Assembly: GCF_014648055.1 (NCBI RefSeq)
Contig: NZ_BMQJ01000018.1
Coordinates: 105,371-169,370 of the forward strand
From: Streptosporangium pseudovulgare
GTDB taxonomy: Bacteria; Actinomycetota; Actinomycetes; Streptosporangiales; Streptosporangiaceae
DNA: 64,000 nt
Direction: 5' to 3'
Of this stretch, positions 25,758 through 34,323 are shown one piece after another. The notes under the pieces were generated by a model. That model saw only the letters and a program-made list of their open reading frames with translations, was not told where the DNA came from and did not search any database. A program made the translations under genes and the position numbers. Every line of letters begins with the position of its first letter. Within the stretch, counting starts at the first letter, position 1.

Positions 25758-26678
25758 TCAGAACACCATGGTGAGCAGGTCGGCGAACAACTCCTGTTCG
25801 TCGATCTCAAGCCCGCGGTTCGTGAACCACGTGGCCATGTTGTGGCAGTCGCGCATCAGGAAGTCCATGCCCTTCGGATTGCCGACGACGTCGACGACCT
25901 GGGGCAGGTCGATCATCACGATCCGCTCGGCCTGCGCGAGGACGTTGTACGGCGAAAGGTCGCCGTGCGCGAGCCCCGCGCGGGCCAGTTCACGCATGCC
26001 GTTGCGGAGCTGCTCGAAGTACACACCGAGCAGTTCCTTCGACGGCCGGACCTGGGCGAGCCGGGGCGCGGCGCCGCCCTCGCCGTCGTCGATGAACTCC
26101 ATCAGCAGCTCGGTGCCGTCCACCTGCACGGGATACGGCACCGGGACGCCGGCTTTCCACAACCGGTTGAGGGCGTCCCATTCGGCGTACGCCCACTGAC
26201 CGGCCGCGACACTGCGGCCGTGCGAGGTCTTCTTCGCCATCGCCCGGCTGTCGCGGCTGTTGCGGGTACGGCGGCCTTCGACGTACGACGTACTGCGGTG
26301 GAAGGACCGGTGCTCCTCGGTGCGGTACCGTTTCGCGGCCAGCAGCGAGGACTTCGCCGGATTGCCGCCGATGGCTTCGACGGCCCGTTCGAGCAGGAAG
26401 ACGTCGGCTTCCTTGCCGGTTTTGAGGACGCCGAGCTCGGTGTCGATCGCAGCCTGTTCCGTCACGACCCACGAGGGGCGTGGTTCCGGGCCGCGAGAGC
26501 CGCGCTCGACCTCCAGCCAGGTGGACCACCGCTGATTCGGGCCCAGCTCCTCGTCGACCGAATGGAACTCGAAGACGAAGGCTGCCGCCGGATCTGGTCG
26601 GGACTCGTCACCGGTGAATTCGGACCGGCGGGAGTCGAGGTCGGAGTAGGTGTCAGAGAGTTCGTACTCGGAAGACAA
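25758..26678 (-). CDS. RIO1-like atypical protein kinase
   Basis: 306 residues. The ATP-binding part reads GVLKTGKEADVFLLERA, with the VAIK-equivalent lysine in LAAKRYRT. The region after it (AMAKKTSHGRSVAAGQWAYA, EWDALNRLWKAGVPVPYPV) and the catalytic loop LAHGDLSPYNVLA with metal-binding MIDLPQVVD are typical of RIO kinases. Bacterial members are poorly characterised; eukaryotic homologues act in ribosome maturation. TTG 26678 is proposed as the start: it follows CAGGAGC at about 8 bases and begins LSSEYELSDTYSD, the family's N-terminus. The frame upstream of it lacks similarity. Confidence 0.88.
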   Translation of the reverse strand: MSSEYELSDTYSDLDSRRSEFTGDESRPDPAAAFVFEFHSVDEELGPNQRWSTWLEVERGSRGPEPRPSWVVTEQAAIDTELGVLKTGKEADVFLLERAVEAIGGNPAKSSLLAAKRYRTEEHRSFHRSTSYVEGRRTRNSRDSRAMAKKTSHGRSVAAGQWAYAEWDALNRLWKAGVPVPYPVQVDGTELLMEFIDDGEGGAAPRLAQVRPSKELLGVYFEQLRNGMRELARAGLAHGDLSPYNVLAQAERIVMIDLPQVVDVVGNPKGMDFLMRDCHNMATWFTNRGLEIDEQELFADLLTMVF

Positions 26679-26856
26679 CGGGTGTGCTCCTGAACAAAGA
26701 GGTGGGACTGATACGGACGTGCCGCAGCGCGGTGATGGCCATTCGTCAGCCCTCCTTAGTTCAGGCAGCGCTCTGCGCCGCTCGATCGATCCAGCATGCC
26801 CCGCCTGTTTCGGACTCCGCAACGTATTTACCGGAGCCGGAACCGTGCGGTCGGGC

Positions 26857-27330
26857 TCAGCCGGAGCTCCTGCATCGGCTTCGCGGATCGGCAGACCCGG
26901 CTCCGACCGCACCGGCTCCCGCCAGGCCCGCGGCGCGGCGAGCCGCCGGCTCAGCCGGTCCGCGAAGCGCGTGCCGGGCGGGCCAGCGGCCCGAGGTTTT
27001 GGCGGTCTCGATCGCGGCGCGGCCTGCCGGGCGCATCCGGCCGGCGGCCGTCAGCGCCTCGGCCTTCGCGACGTTGGTGCTGGACCAGGGGCTCCGGCGG
27101 GTGCGCGGCGAGTAACGCTGCAGGTAGTAGTCGCCGTCGAACGCCCTGCGGTGGCTGTCGATCCAGCCGTGGCACAGCGCCTCGTCCAGGGCCTCGTCGA
27201 GGGTGACGGTCTTCGCGGCGCCGTTCTTCTTGGCGATCAACAGCCAGACGTCGCGGGCGGTCTCGTGGTGCTCGGTGAGCCATGCCCTCCAGGCGGCGGC
27301 GTCGTCCAGGAGCAGGGCGTTGTCGGTCAT
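26857..27330 (-). CDS. YdeI/OmpD-associated family protein with a replaced C-terminus
   Basis: The first 110 residues fit the YdeI family: LDDAAAWRAWLTEHHETARD, VWLLIAKKNGAAKTVTLDEA, DEALCHGWIDSHRRAFDGDY, LQRYSPRTRRSPWSSTNVAK, MRPAG. The normal C-terminal region (about 80 residues with a FDALSxQNR-type motif) is missing. From about residue 120 the sequence is low-complexity Ala/Arg/Gly. It is therefore likely truncated by a rearrangement near 26960-27000 that joined it to other DNA. It starts at ATG 27330, 5 bp after the VOC gene, so the two are cotranscribed. YdeI-type proteins are linked to tolerance of polymyxin-like peptides and bacteriocins in other bacteria. Confidence 0.6.
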   Translation of the reverse strand: MTDNALLLDDAAAWRAWLTEHHETARDVWLLIAKKNGAAKTVTLDEALDEALCHGWIDSHRRAFDGDYYLQRYSPRTRRSPWSSTNVAKAEALTAAGRMRPAGRAAIETAKTSGRWPARHALRGPAEPAARRAAGLAGAGAVGAGSADPRSRCRSSG

Positions 27331-27335
27331 CGTGG

Positions 27336-27749
27336 TCAGCCCTTCCGGCCCGCGAGGACGTCCATGTAGTGGTGGTTGACCATGACGCCGAGGATGTTGC
27401 CGAACGGGTCGCGCACCGAGGCGGTGACGAACCCGGGGCCGCGCTCGGTCGGCTTCTCGAACGGGGTGGCCCCCATCTCCAGCAGCCGCGCCCAGGTCGC
27501 CTCCAGGTCGTCGACGGCCCAGTAGACGATCGCTCCGCCGTCCTCGGTGCTCCAGCCGTCCGGAGCGAACCGCGCGTCGATGATGCCGAGCTCGTGCTGG
27601 TAGTCGCCGACGCGGAACTCCACGTAGGCCGGGTCGCCCTGCTCGGGCCGCTGGAAGTAGGCCCGCACGCCGAGGAGCTCGGCGTACCAGTCACGGGCGG
27701 CGGCGACGTCATGGGCGTAGAAGCTGATGGTGGTGAGTCCGCGGAGCAC
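27336..27749 (-). CDS. VOC-family (glyoxalase-like) protein
   Basis: 137 residues forming two beta-alpha-beta-beta-beta modules: RGLTTISFYAHDVAAARDWY and AELLGV in the first, YWAVDDLEATWARLLEMGAT, RGPGFVTASVRDPFGNILGV in the second. The family includes glyoxalases, dioxygenases and drug-binding resistance proteins; no specific reaction can be named. GTG 27749 has GGAAGG upstream. It lies between the LysR gene (55 bp upstream) and the YdeI-like gene (5 bp downstream), all on the minus strand. Confidence 0.85.
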   Translation of the reverse strand: MLRGLTTISFYAHDVAAARDWYAELLGVRAYFQRPEQGDPAYVEFRVGDYQHELGIIDARFAPDGWSTEDGGAIVYWAVDDLEATWARLLEMGATPFEKPTERGPGFVTASVRDPFGNILGVMVNHHYMDVLAGRKG

Positions 27750-27804
27750 GTTCTTCTGCCTTCCGTTCGGTGGCTTGTGAGAACGATGCTTCCAGACAAA
27801 GTGC

Positions 27805-28743
27805 TCACCGAATGAGTACTTTTCCGCCGTCGTCGAAGTGGCGGGGAGAGACGGTGTCGTGGAGGGCGCGTACGGCGCTGCGGACCGCGGGGATGTGGTC
27901 CGCCTCGCGAGGATGGATCAGGTGCACGGTCCGGGGACGAAGCTGCGCGGCCACGCGAACGGTGACACCGGGATCCCGGAAGGCGTCGAGGGCAAGCTGC
28001 GGGAGCAGCCCGATCCCCAGACCGCGGGCGATCAGCGCCTGGGTGACCACATAGTCGTCGGTGCTGTGGCGGATGTCCGGGACGAAGCCCGCGTCCTGGC
28101 AGGTCTGAAGCAGGTTCGCGGTGCACCGTTCACATCCCCCGATCCACCTCTCCTCCGACAGCAGCCGCAGGTTGACCGGCTGGTCGGGCGGTGCGGCGTG
28201 CGCGTGGGGGTGGGAGCGCGGCAGAACCAGCCGGACCGGGTCCTCCCCCAGCACGGCCCGCACCAGCCCGGGGTGGTCGGCCGGGTGCTCCCCCGCGTGA
28301 GTGAACGTCAGGGCCAGATCCACCTCACCGGTGGCGAGGAGGTCCAGCGCCTCGGGGGGCTCCGCCTCGCGAAGCCGTACGTCCATGCCGGGATGGCGCC
28401 GGGCCAGCAGGCTCATGGCGGCGGGAACGAGCGCGGCGCTGGCCGAGGGGAACGCGGCGAGCCGGACGGTGCCCTCCCGCAGCTGGGCCAGCGCGTCGAG
28501 GTCGTCATCGGCGGCATGCAGCCGTGTGGCGATGGCGTCGGCGTGGCGTAGCAGGACCGTGCCCGCTTCGGTGAGCCGGATCCCGCGCGGGCGGCGCAGC
28601 ACGAGCGCCATCCCGACCTGGCGCTCCAGATGGCGCAGATGCTGGCTGACCGCCGGCTGCGTCCACCCGAGGGAGCGGGCCGCCCCCGCGATCGAACCGG
28701 AATGCGCGATCTGCCGGAAGATGAGCAGGCGGTGGGCATCCAT
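27805..28743 (-). CDS. LysR-family transcriptional regulator
   Basis: 312 residues. The N-terminal winged helix reads LLIFRQIAHSGSIAGAARSL, GWTQPAVSQHLRHLERQVGM and LTEAGTVLLRHADAI. The effector domain is of periplasmic-binding type (VRLAAFPSASAALVPAAMSL, GEVDLALTF, LIARGLGIGLLPQLAL). A cluster of cysteines (GGCERCTANLLQTC) in the effector domain could be redox-sensitive. It starts at ATG 28743 and is divergent from the racemase gene across a LysR-type dyad. It may also lead the VOC-YdeI unit behind it. Confidence 0.92.
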   Translation of the reverse strand: MDAHRLLIFRQIAHSGSIAGAARSLGWTQPAVSQHLRHLERQVGMALVLRRPRGIRLTEAGTVLLRHADAIATRLHAADDDLDALAQLREGTVRLAAFPSASAALVPAAMSLLARRHPGMDVRLREAEPPEALDLLATGEVDLALTFTHAGEHPADHPGLVRAVLGEDPVRLVLPRSHPHAHAAPPDQPVNLRLLSEERWIGGCERCTANLLQTCQDAGFVPDIRHSTDDYVVTQALIARGLGIGLLPQLALDAFRDPGVTVRVAAQLRPRTVHLIHPREADHIPAVRSAVRALHDTVSPRHFDDGGKVLIR

Positions 28744-28756
28744 GCCATAAGTATCG

Positions 28757-28773
28757 CTTGGGGGTCATCCAAG
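28757..28773. promoter_or_regulatory. LysR-type binding dyad
   Basis: CTTGG (28757-28761) and CCAAG (28769-28773) form an inverted repeat with a 7-bp centre, containing the T-N11-A pattern of LysR sites. It is placed 14 bp upstream of the LysR start and about 50 bp before the divergent racemase gene. Confidence 0.55.
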
Positions 28774-28820
28774 AAACACAGGCCTACCTATGAGCTTCGC
28801 CCATGGGCCACCATGGGTCC

Positions 28821-29513
28821 ATGACACGGACCATCGGCCTTATCGGCGGCATGAGCTGGGAATCCTCCGCCGAGTATTACCGGCTGCTCAACGAGGAGAC
28901 CCGCAGGCGGCTGGGCGGCCATCACTGCGCCCGGAGCCTGCTGCTGACCCTGGACTTCGCCGAGATCGAGGCCATGCAGCGCGCGGGAGACTGGGAGGCC
29001 GCCGGGCGGCGGCTCGCCCAGGCGGCCAAGACCCTCGAGCAGGCCGGGGCGGAGATGGTCCTGCTGTGCACCAACACCATGCACCGGGTCGCCGAGGCCG
29101 TCGAGGCGGCGATCGGTGTTCCCTTCGTCCACATCGTCGACGCGACGGCGGAACGGATCACCCGCGCCGGCCTCACGACCGTAGGGCTGCTGGGCACCCG
29201 CTTCACCATGGAAATGGACTTCTACCGATCCCGGATGCTCGGGCACGGGCTGGAGATCCTGGTGCCCGACGAGCCCGGCCGCACGCTCGTGCACGACGTC
29301 ATCTACCGGGAACTCACCCAGGGCCGCGTCGAGGACTCCTCCCGTGAGGCCTACCGGCGGATCATCACCGATCTGGCCGAACGCGGCGCCCAGGGGGTCA
29401 TCCTGGGCTGTACCGAGATCACCCTTCTCATCGGCCCCCAGGACAGCGCCGTTCCCGTGTTCGACTCCACCCGCATCCACGTCGAACACGCCGTCGACCT
29501 GGCATCGCGGTGA
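28821..29513 (+). CDS. Aspartate/glutamate racemase-family protein
   Basis: 230 residues. The N-terminus RTIGLIGGMSWESSAEYYRL is typical of the Asp/Glu racemase superfamily. The two catalytic cysteines are visible in MVLLCTNTMHRV (about residue 81) and GVILGCTEITLLIG (about residue 198), each at the expected place in the two domains. Such PLP-independent enzymes racemise aspartate, glutamate or related acids through the two thiols. ATG 28821 was preferred to ATG 28803 because the family starts at TRTIGLIGG. It is divergent from a LysR regulator that probably controls it. Confidence 0.9.
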   Translation: MTRTIGLIGGMSWESSAEYYRLLNEETRRRLGGHHCARSLLLTLDFAEIEAMQRAGDWEAAGRRLAQAAKTLEQAGAEMVLLCTNTMHRVAEAVEAAIGVPFVHIVDATAERITRAGLTTVGLLGTRFTMEMDFYRSRMLGHGLEILVPDEPGRTLVHDVIYRELTQGRVEDSSREAYRRIITDLAERGAQGVILGCTEITLLIGPQDSAVPVFDSTRIHVEHAVDLASR

Positions 29514-29902
29514 ACGGCACGGTCAGCGCCGGGGCCCGCTGATCGACGGCCCTTCAGCCGGCCGTCACCGTATTCTCGGCCGGTGATCGACCCGTGGCCG
29601 GCGGAGACCACGGGTCTCCGTGAAGCGGATCCTCCCGCCTTTCCCCGCGGCGCCGGCGGCCCTGACCTGCCTGGCCGGCGGCGGGTGGCCTCCGACCGCA
29701 CCGACGACCACCAGGCGGCCGTTCGGGTCATGGCTTCCCGGCGCTTCGCCGCGCTCGTGATCGAGGCATTCCACGCCTTCCCGGAGCGCTCACCGCTATC
29801 GAGGGCGGCGCGGCGGGCACCAAAGGGGCCGCGGAAGAACGCGTGAGGACACGACCCGGCTGGGTTCTGCCCGGCCGGTCAAGGCGTCGTACGCTCCAGA
29901 AC
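29514..29902. other. Gene-free stretch
   Basis: No recognisable coding sequence or remnant. The frame at 29583-29846 on the plus strand has a plausible open length but biased, low-complexity composition and no family match. Confidence 0.35.
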
Positions 29903-30247
29903 ATGCACAGCACCCTGACGGAGCACGCCCGGTGTCTCTACGGAGACGAGTACCGACCTACGCCGGAGTGCGGCCTCGACCATCAGGAGCGCTACTTCCT
30001 CGAGGAGCTGACCTTCGCCGACGCGGATTCGATCCTGGCCATGCTGCGTGAGCTCTGCCCGCACGTGGCCGACGGCCATCTGCCGGTCTGGGTCCGCAAC
30101 CTGTCCTATCGGCTGGTGCTCTTGCAGCGACCGGACGAGCCGGCGCTGATGCGGGAGGCCGCCGCGAGCCTGTGGTCGCACGGACCGGACTGGGACGGCA
30201 TCGCAGCGGACCTGACGCGGCGGGCGGACGCTCTGGAAACGGGCTGA
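29903..30247 (+). CDS. Conserved-looking hypothetical cytoplasmic protein
   Basis: 114 residues, acidic and helical, without membrane segments. It has clear protein-like composition: HSTLTEHARCLYGDEYRPTP, GLDHQERYFLEELTFADADS, ELCPHVADGHLPVWVRNLSY, RLVLLQRPDEPALMREAAAS. The pattern (short helices, Trp/His-rich loop) recalls small immunity or antitoxin-like proteins, but I cannot assign a family. ATG 29903 is the first in-frame ATG. Confidence 0.55.
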   Translation: MHSTLTEHARCLYGDEYRPTPECGLDHQERYFLEELTFADADSILAMLRELCPHVADGHLPVWVRNLSYRLVLLQRPDEPALMREAAASLWSHGPDWDGIAADLTRRADALETG

Positions 30248-30330
30248 TCATAGCTTGGGCCGGAGGCGGATCGAGGCCACGGTGACGGTGTCATGGAAGA
30301 CGTGAGCGCGTTCGTCATGCCGCACGGCCC
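30248..30330 (-). pseudogene. IS5-family transposase C-terminal fragment
   Basis: RHDERAHVFHDTVTVASIRL followed by RPKL and a stop is the conserved tail of actinomycete IS5-group transposases (RxDKRAxxxxxxVxxAxIxxWL). No upstream part of the transposase is present. Confidence 0.55.
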
Positions 30331-30687
30331 TCCCCGGAAAGGTGGATCCCGCAGATCGGACCACCCCGGGAGCGTCCGGGCCCTTCGCCGGAGCGGCGCT
30401 GCCGAGGTGGCCCGTACGGATCCGGAATAGAATCCCGTCGACCACCCCGCGGTGGTCGCTCCAACGACCACCCCGGTGCCCGGACTTCGGCGGACGCGAC
30501 GCAGGTCGCGCCCACCCGTCATGTGTCAGATCGCCCCGCCCCACGACCGGAACAACGACCTCAAGGCAAAAGCAAGACGGTCACATGATCCGCCGGACGG
30601 AACCCAGCCTTCCCCTTCCCCAGGCGGCCCCGGCGGACGGCGCCGGGAGACCACGAGCATCGCAACGACATGGATTCCAGAGAAGAT
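30331..30687. other. Gene-free stretch upstream of the phosphotransferase-like gene
   Basis: No coding evidence. It should hold the promoter of the following gene, but no convincing -35/-10 pair was placed. The left part probably belonged to the IS5 remnant. Confidence 0.35.
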
Positions 30688-31530
30688 ATGACCGACAGCC
30701 CCACGCCCGCCGCCCCGACCACCGGCGAACTACTGGAGATCGCCGACGCCCTTCTCCCCGGCCGCTCCCTGGACGACGCCCGGATCACGGAGGGCAATCT
30801 TCACCACGTCGTCCTCCTCCCAGGAACGGCAGCCGTACGGGTGAGCAAGCGTCCGTCGTCGGCGCAGGAGATGCCGCGCCGCATGGAGGCGCAGCGGGAG
30901 ATCTCCCAGGCCGGGCTGCCCTTCGCGGTGCCGGAGCCGCTCACGCCCGTGACGCGGTTCGGCGAGCGTACGGCGGTCGCCGTCTCCTGGATCGACGGTG
31001 AGGCACAGCCTGAGGGACAGGGCGACCCCGGCCAGATCGGGAAACTGCTGCGCGCCGTGCGAGAGGTCACCGTCACTCCGCGCCTGAGGCGGCTGCTCAA
31101 CGCCCCGGGAGAAAAGGGCTGGGCCGAACTCCTGGCCGAGGAGGTCATTCCGCGTCTGCCGGACAGATGGCGGGACGAGTGCCGCACGCGTCTGGAAGCG
31201 GCGCGGGACCTGGAAGCCGTACCGGACGCACTGGTTCACGGCGATCTGTGCGGCGCCAACGTGCACTGGAGCCGCAACGGCCAGCTGATCGGCGTCCTGG
31301 ACTGGGACCAGGCGCATCTGTTCGACCCCGCCATCGACGCGGCCCTGATGGCCTGGCACGGCTGGGACACCATCAAGAAGGCGGTGGACCCCGAGACCTG
31401 CCGGCGCGCCCGCATCTACGACGCCCCGTTCGGCGTCGGGCATCTCGTCGGAGTCTTCGACGGCCGCCCGCTGACGAACGTCGAGGGATACGTGCGCAGC
31501 ATCGTCGCCTGGCTTGAGAAGAACGCCTAG
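30688..31530 (+). CDS. Aminoglycoside phosphotransferase-fold kinase
   Basis: 280 residues. The catalytic loop DALVHGDLCGANVHW (about residues 183-197) and the metal-binding GVLDWDQAHLFDPAIDAALM are complete. The N-terminal lobe has the glycine-poor ADALLPGRSLDDARITEGN and a lysine in RVSKRP. The family contains aminoglycoside and macrolide phosphotransferases, homoserine and choline-type kinases; nothing visible fixes the substrate. ATG 30688 is preferred (AGAGAAG just upstream) over ATG 30670. Confidence 0.85.
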   Translation: MTDSPTPAAPTTGELLEIADALLPGRSLDDARITEGNLHHVVLLPGTAAVRVSKRPSSAQEMPRRMEAQREISQAGLPFAVPEPLTPVTRFGERTAVAVSWIDGEAQPEGQGDPGQIGKLLRAVREVTVTPRLRRLLNAPGEKGWAELLAEEVIPRLPDRWRDECRTRLEAARDLEAVPDALVHGDLCGANVHWSRNGQLIGVLDWDQAHLFDPAIDAALMAWHGWDTIKKAVDPETCRRARIYDAPFGVGHLVGVFDGRPLTNVEGYVRSIVAWLEKNA

Positions 31531-31781
31531 ACGGCCGAGCCGGGAGCCTGCCACAGGGTGCGCCCGATCCGCTCCGCGCCCTCATCGCCGCGCGGCCGCG
31601 ACGGACACGGCCGGCCGCCCGACGACGGCCGCGCATCGTTGTCGCGACCGGGTCGGGGCGCTGCCGCGGTGGTGGTCGACCAGGCCCGGGCCGGCCGCCC
31701 GCGGGGTCTCCTCCCGCACGTACCACTCCTGCGTCCATGCCGAGGTGTCGTGGGAGACCCCGCAGGCTTCCGGCATGCGCG
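31531..31781. other. Intergenic stretch, no feature recognised
   Basis: About 250 bp between convergent genes. A minus-strand frame containing SHDTSAWTQEWYVREE looks protein-like but matches nothing I can name and is short. Confidence 0.3.
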
Positions 31782-32123
31782 TCAGGGCCGTGAGTCCGTA
31801 CGCGAGCCGTAGGCCGGGCCGAACACGACCAGCAACGCCAGATCCTCGGTGACGTCCACGAAGCGGTGTTCCTCGCCCGCCGGGACGAAGACGACCGCTC
31901 CGGGACCGACCTCCGCCTCACCGCCCGGCGTCACGATGCGGGCCCGGCCTGCGGTCACCACGTAGATCTCGTCCTCGGTGTGCGGGCTCTGGGTGTCGGC
32001 CCCGCCTGCCGGGATGCAGTACGTCCCCACCGACAGATCCGGCACCCTGAGCTGCTCGACCCAGTCATTGGCGGCTCCGGCAGCAGGCTGCGCCCACTCC
32101 CCCGCGCCCTTGATGATCTCCAT
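31782..32123 (-). CDS. Cupin-domain protein
   Basis: 113 residues, one RmlC-type cupin barrel. Motif 1 is TQSPHTEDEIYVVTAGRARI, where a normal G(x)5HxH(x)3-4E has SPHTEDE with one His and Glu present. Motif 2 is GPGAVVFVPAGEEHRFVDV with its conserved Pro-Gly and His. Metal binding is thus plausible. Such short cupins are often small isomerases, dioxygenases or binding proteins. ATG 32123 (start of MEIIKGAGEW) was chosen; an upstream start would add an unrelated leader. Confidence 0.82.
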   Translation of the reverse strand: MEIIKGAGEWAQPAAGAANDWVEQLRVPDLSVGTYCIPAGGADTQSPHTEDEIYVVTAGRARIVTPGGEAEVGPGAVVFVPAGEEHRFVDVTEDLALLVVFGPAYGSRTDSRP

Positions 32124-32225
32124 GGCGGCGACCATACCGGGCAGGCCGATCCCCGGACTCACCATCCCGAGCTCGGCGATGGTCTCACATCATCGAGAGG
32201 GCTTCGTGACGCCGCGTTTCGTCGC

Positions 32226-32374
32226 CCGCCGTCGGCCCGGCCGAGCCGGCCGCACTACGCCGCCTGGCCGACGCCGGCACCTCGGTCACCGAGGCCGCCC
32301 GCACCCTCGGGATCGGCCGATCCATCGCCTACGCAGCACTCGTGCGACGCCGACCGGCAGCCATCCCACCCTGA
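32226..32374 (+). pseudogene. Serine recombinase C-terminal (HTH) fragment
   Basis: PAALRRLADAGTSVTEAART followed by LGIGRSIAYAAL is the helix-turn-helix that ends Hin/resolvase-type serine recombinases (LRRLxxxGxSxxxAARxLGIGRSTxYxAL). The catalytic domain is absent. The frame ends with TGA at 32372. Confidence 0.65.
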
Positions 32375-32394
32375 TTCCCGCCCGTCGGCGTCCC

Positions 32395-33636
32395 TCATCG
32401 ACGTGTTGAGCGTTCTGGACGACGGCGCTCACGTAGCAGCCGGCCGCCGAGCAGGACCGCGCAGGACCCGACGGTCAGCAGCCCGCCGGCGAGGAAGGTG
32501 CCCCGTACATCGGCGAGCGGCAGGACCAGTCCGCCAAGCGCGGCACCCGCCGCGATGCCGGCGTTGTAGGCGCCGGAGTTCGCTGCGAGGGCGATGTCCG
32601 TACGGCCCGGCGCGCAGTGCAGCATCGCGTTCTGCGTGGTCATGAACACCGGCCCGAGTGCACCGCCCACCAGCATCAGGAACACCGCCGCCGCCACCTG
32701 ATGAGCGCCGAACGCATACAGGCCGAGCATGCCCACCGCCTGCGTGGCCACGGCGACGGTCAACGCGGACTGCGGAAAGCGGTCCAGAAACACTCCGGTG
32801 ATGCTTACCCCGGCCAGACACGCGACACCGAAGACCACGAACAGGACGCTGACCGCGCTCGGGGAAAACCCGCTCACGTCGCCCAGGAACGTCACGATGT
32901 AGGTGTATCCCGTGAACGCCCCGGTGGCGGACAAGGCCCCGGCCGCCAGCACCGTCGCGAACCGCCGCACGTCGGGACTGCTCGCGTACGCGGCGGGCTC
33001 TTCTTCCGGGCGCGAAGTCGGCAGCAGGACGGCGATCGTCACCAGAGAGACGAGCCCCAGAGCCGCCAGCGTGGCGATGGGTACCTGCCAGTCACTCCGC
33101 TGGCCCAGCCAGGTCCCGGCAGGAACACCCAGCACGAGAGCGAGCGAACCGGCGACGGACAGCGCCCCGACCACCCGCCCCCGCACCTCGGACGCGAACA
33201 GACCCACCGCGACCGGTCCCATCACGGCCCAGAACAGCGCCTGGGCGAGCGCGGTCAGCAGCCGCGCCACGAGGAGCAGCCAGTAGGAGACGGCCAGCGC
33301 CGCAACGAGACTGGACACCACGAGCGCGGCCAGCAGTCCCGTGAGCACATAGCGCCGGGGCACGGCCCGCACGACGTGGGCAAGCGGCACAGACGCGATG
33401 GCCACCGTCACGCCGTAACCGGTGACCAGCAGACCGACCGCCGACAGGGACACCCGGAGGTCTTCGGAGATGAGCTCCAGGAGGCCGACCGGCAGGTTCT
33501 CTGCGGTGTTGAAGGTGAGAGCGGCCAGCATCAGGGCCCCGAGCACCGCCAGCCTGTGCCAGGGAGCCGGTTGCCGCGTGATCGCACCGTCTTCTCCGAT
33601 CCTCGCGCGTTGTACCTGCTCGGTAGCACCGTCCAT
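32395..33636 (-). CDS. MFS transporter (DHA1, AraJ-like)
   Basis: 413 residues, 12 predicted membrane segments. The first helix region is LMLAALTFNTAENLPVGLLE, with the AraJ/Cml-type signature. The motif A-type loop between helices 2 and 3 is VPLAHVVRAVPRRYVLTGLL, and motif C-like GALSVAGSLALVLGVPAGTW stands in helix 5. These proteins export sugars or drugs such as chloramphenicol; the substrate is unknown. The start is ATG 33636. The nearby recombinase and IS5 fragments on both sides suggest it entered with mobile DNA. Confidence 0.9.
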   Translation of the reverse strand: MDGATEQVQRARIGEDGAITRQPAPWHRLAVLGALMLAALTFNTAENLPVGLLELISEDLRVSLSAVGLLVTGYGVTVAIASVPLAHVVRAVPRRYVLTGLLAALVVSSLVAALAVSYWLLLVARLLTALAQALFWAVMGPVAVGLFASEVRGRVVGALSVAGSLALVLGVPAGTWLGQRSDWQVPIATLAALGLVSLVTIAVLLPTSRPEEEPAAYASSPDVRRFATVLAAGALSATGAFTGYTYIVTFLGDVSGFSPSAVSVLFVVFGVACLAGVSITGVFLDRFPQSALTVAVATQAVGMLGLYAFGAHQVAAAVFLMLVGGALGPVFMTTQNAMLHCAPGRTDIALAANSGAYNAGIAAGAALGGLVLPLADVRGTFLAGGLLTVGSCAVLLGGRLLRERRRPERSTRR

Positions 33637-33680
33637 GCAGGCACCTCACCAGGCGCATCAGTCCCGCCGCAACCGGATTC

Positions 33681-33890
33681 ATGGGGCTGCACCGACCGGC
33701 GGACCAGCCGCATCGCGCCTGCAAGGGGCGCAACGTGGTGGAACGGTGTTTCGCCAAGCTCAAGCAGCGGCGAGCCGTCACCACCTGCTACGACAAGCTC
33801 GCCGGCCGCTACCTCGCGGGTGTCACCATCGCTTCCCTGCTGCTCTGGCTCCGCCACACCGCCTCCCACACCCCGCACGGGATGAACCGG
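33681..33890 (+). pseudogene. IS5-family transposase C-terminal fragment
   Basis: CKGRNVVERCFAKLKQRRAV, TTCYDKLAGRYLAGVTIASL, LLWLR is the last 55 or so residues of an IS5-group DDE transposase, including the catalytic Glu segment (NVVERCFxKLKQxR) and the KLAxRYLAxVxIASLLxWL tail. The start and centre are missing. Confidence 0.75.
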
Positions 33891-33908
33891 GAGAAGAGCG
33901 CGACGTAG

Positions 33909-34323
33909 GTGTCGGAGATGTAGTGGTAGGCGATACCGCCGACCCCGCCGCCCTCCAGCAGCGCGACCACAACACCGAGTAGTTACCCAGCGCTGCACGC
34001 CACCTGGCGGTAGTCATACGAGAACAGGGCCGGGTAGAGCGTTGCCGCAGGCCACAGGGGGTGACTGCTGCGGTGCGCGCCTCTGGGTCCCGGTCCGGGC
34101 GTTCAAGGATGAGTCCGGCACTCGGCACCACTGATACGGCGCACCTTCCGGAGTACCGGTGTCTCGCCCATTCCCTGAAATGGCTCCCTTGACCGCGAAC
34201 GGACAGGGTCGCCGGCGCCGAGGGCATGCCCCGCTGCCGGATCACGGGATGGGGGTTCTCCCCGGGAACCGTCGGGGGAATCCCTGATGCGGGTCGGGGG
34301 GAATGTCGGACAGGATCGACGAC
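33909..34323. other. Intergenic stretch with a short unexplained coding-like fragment
   Basis: On the minus strand around 33895-33985 a frame reads LLEGGGVGGIAYHYISDTYV followed by ALFSRF, with codon usage that looks coding, but no family could be named. The rest is without features; the promoter of the following lipoprotein gene must lie here. Confidence 0.3.
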
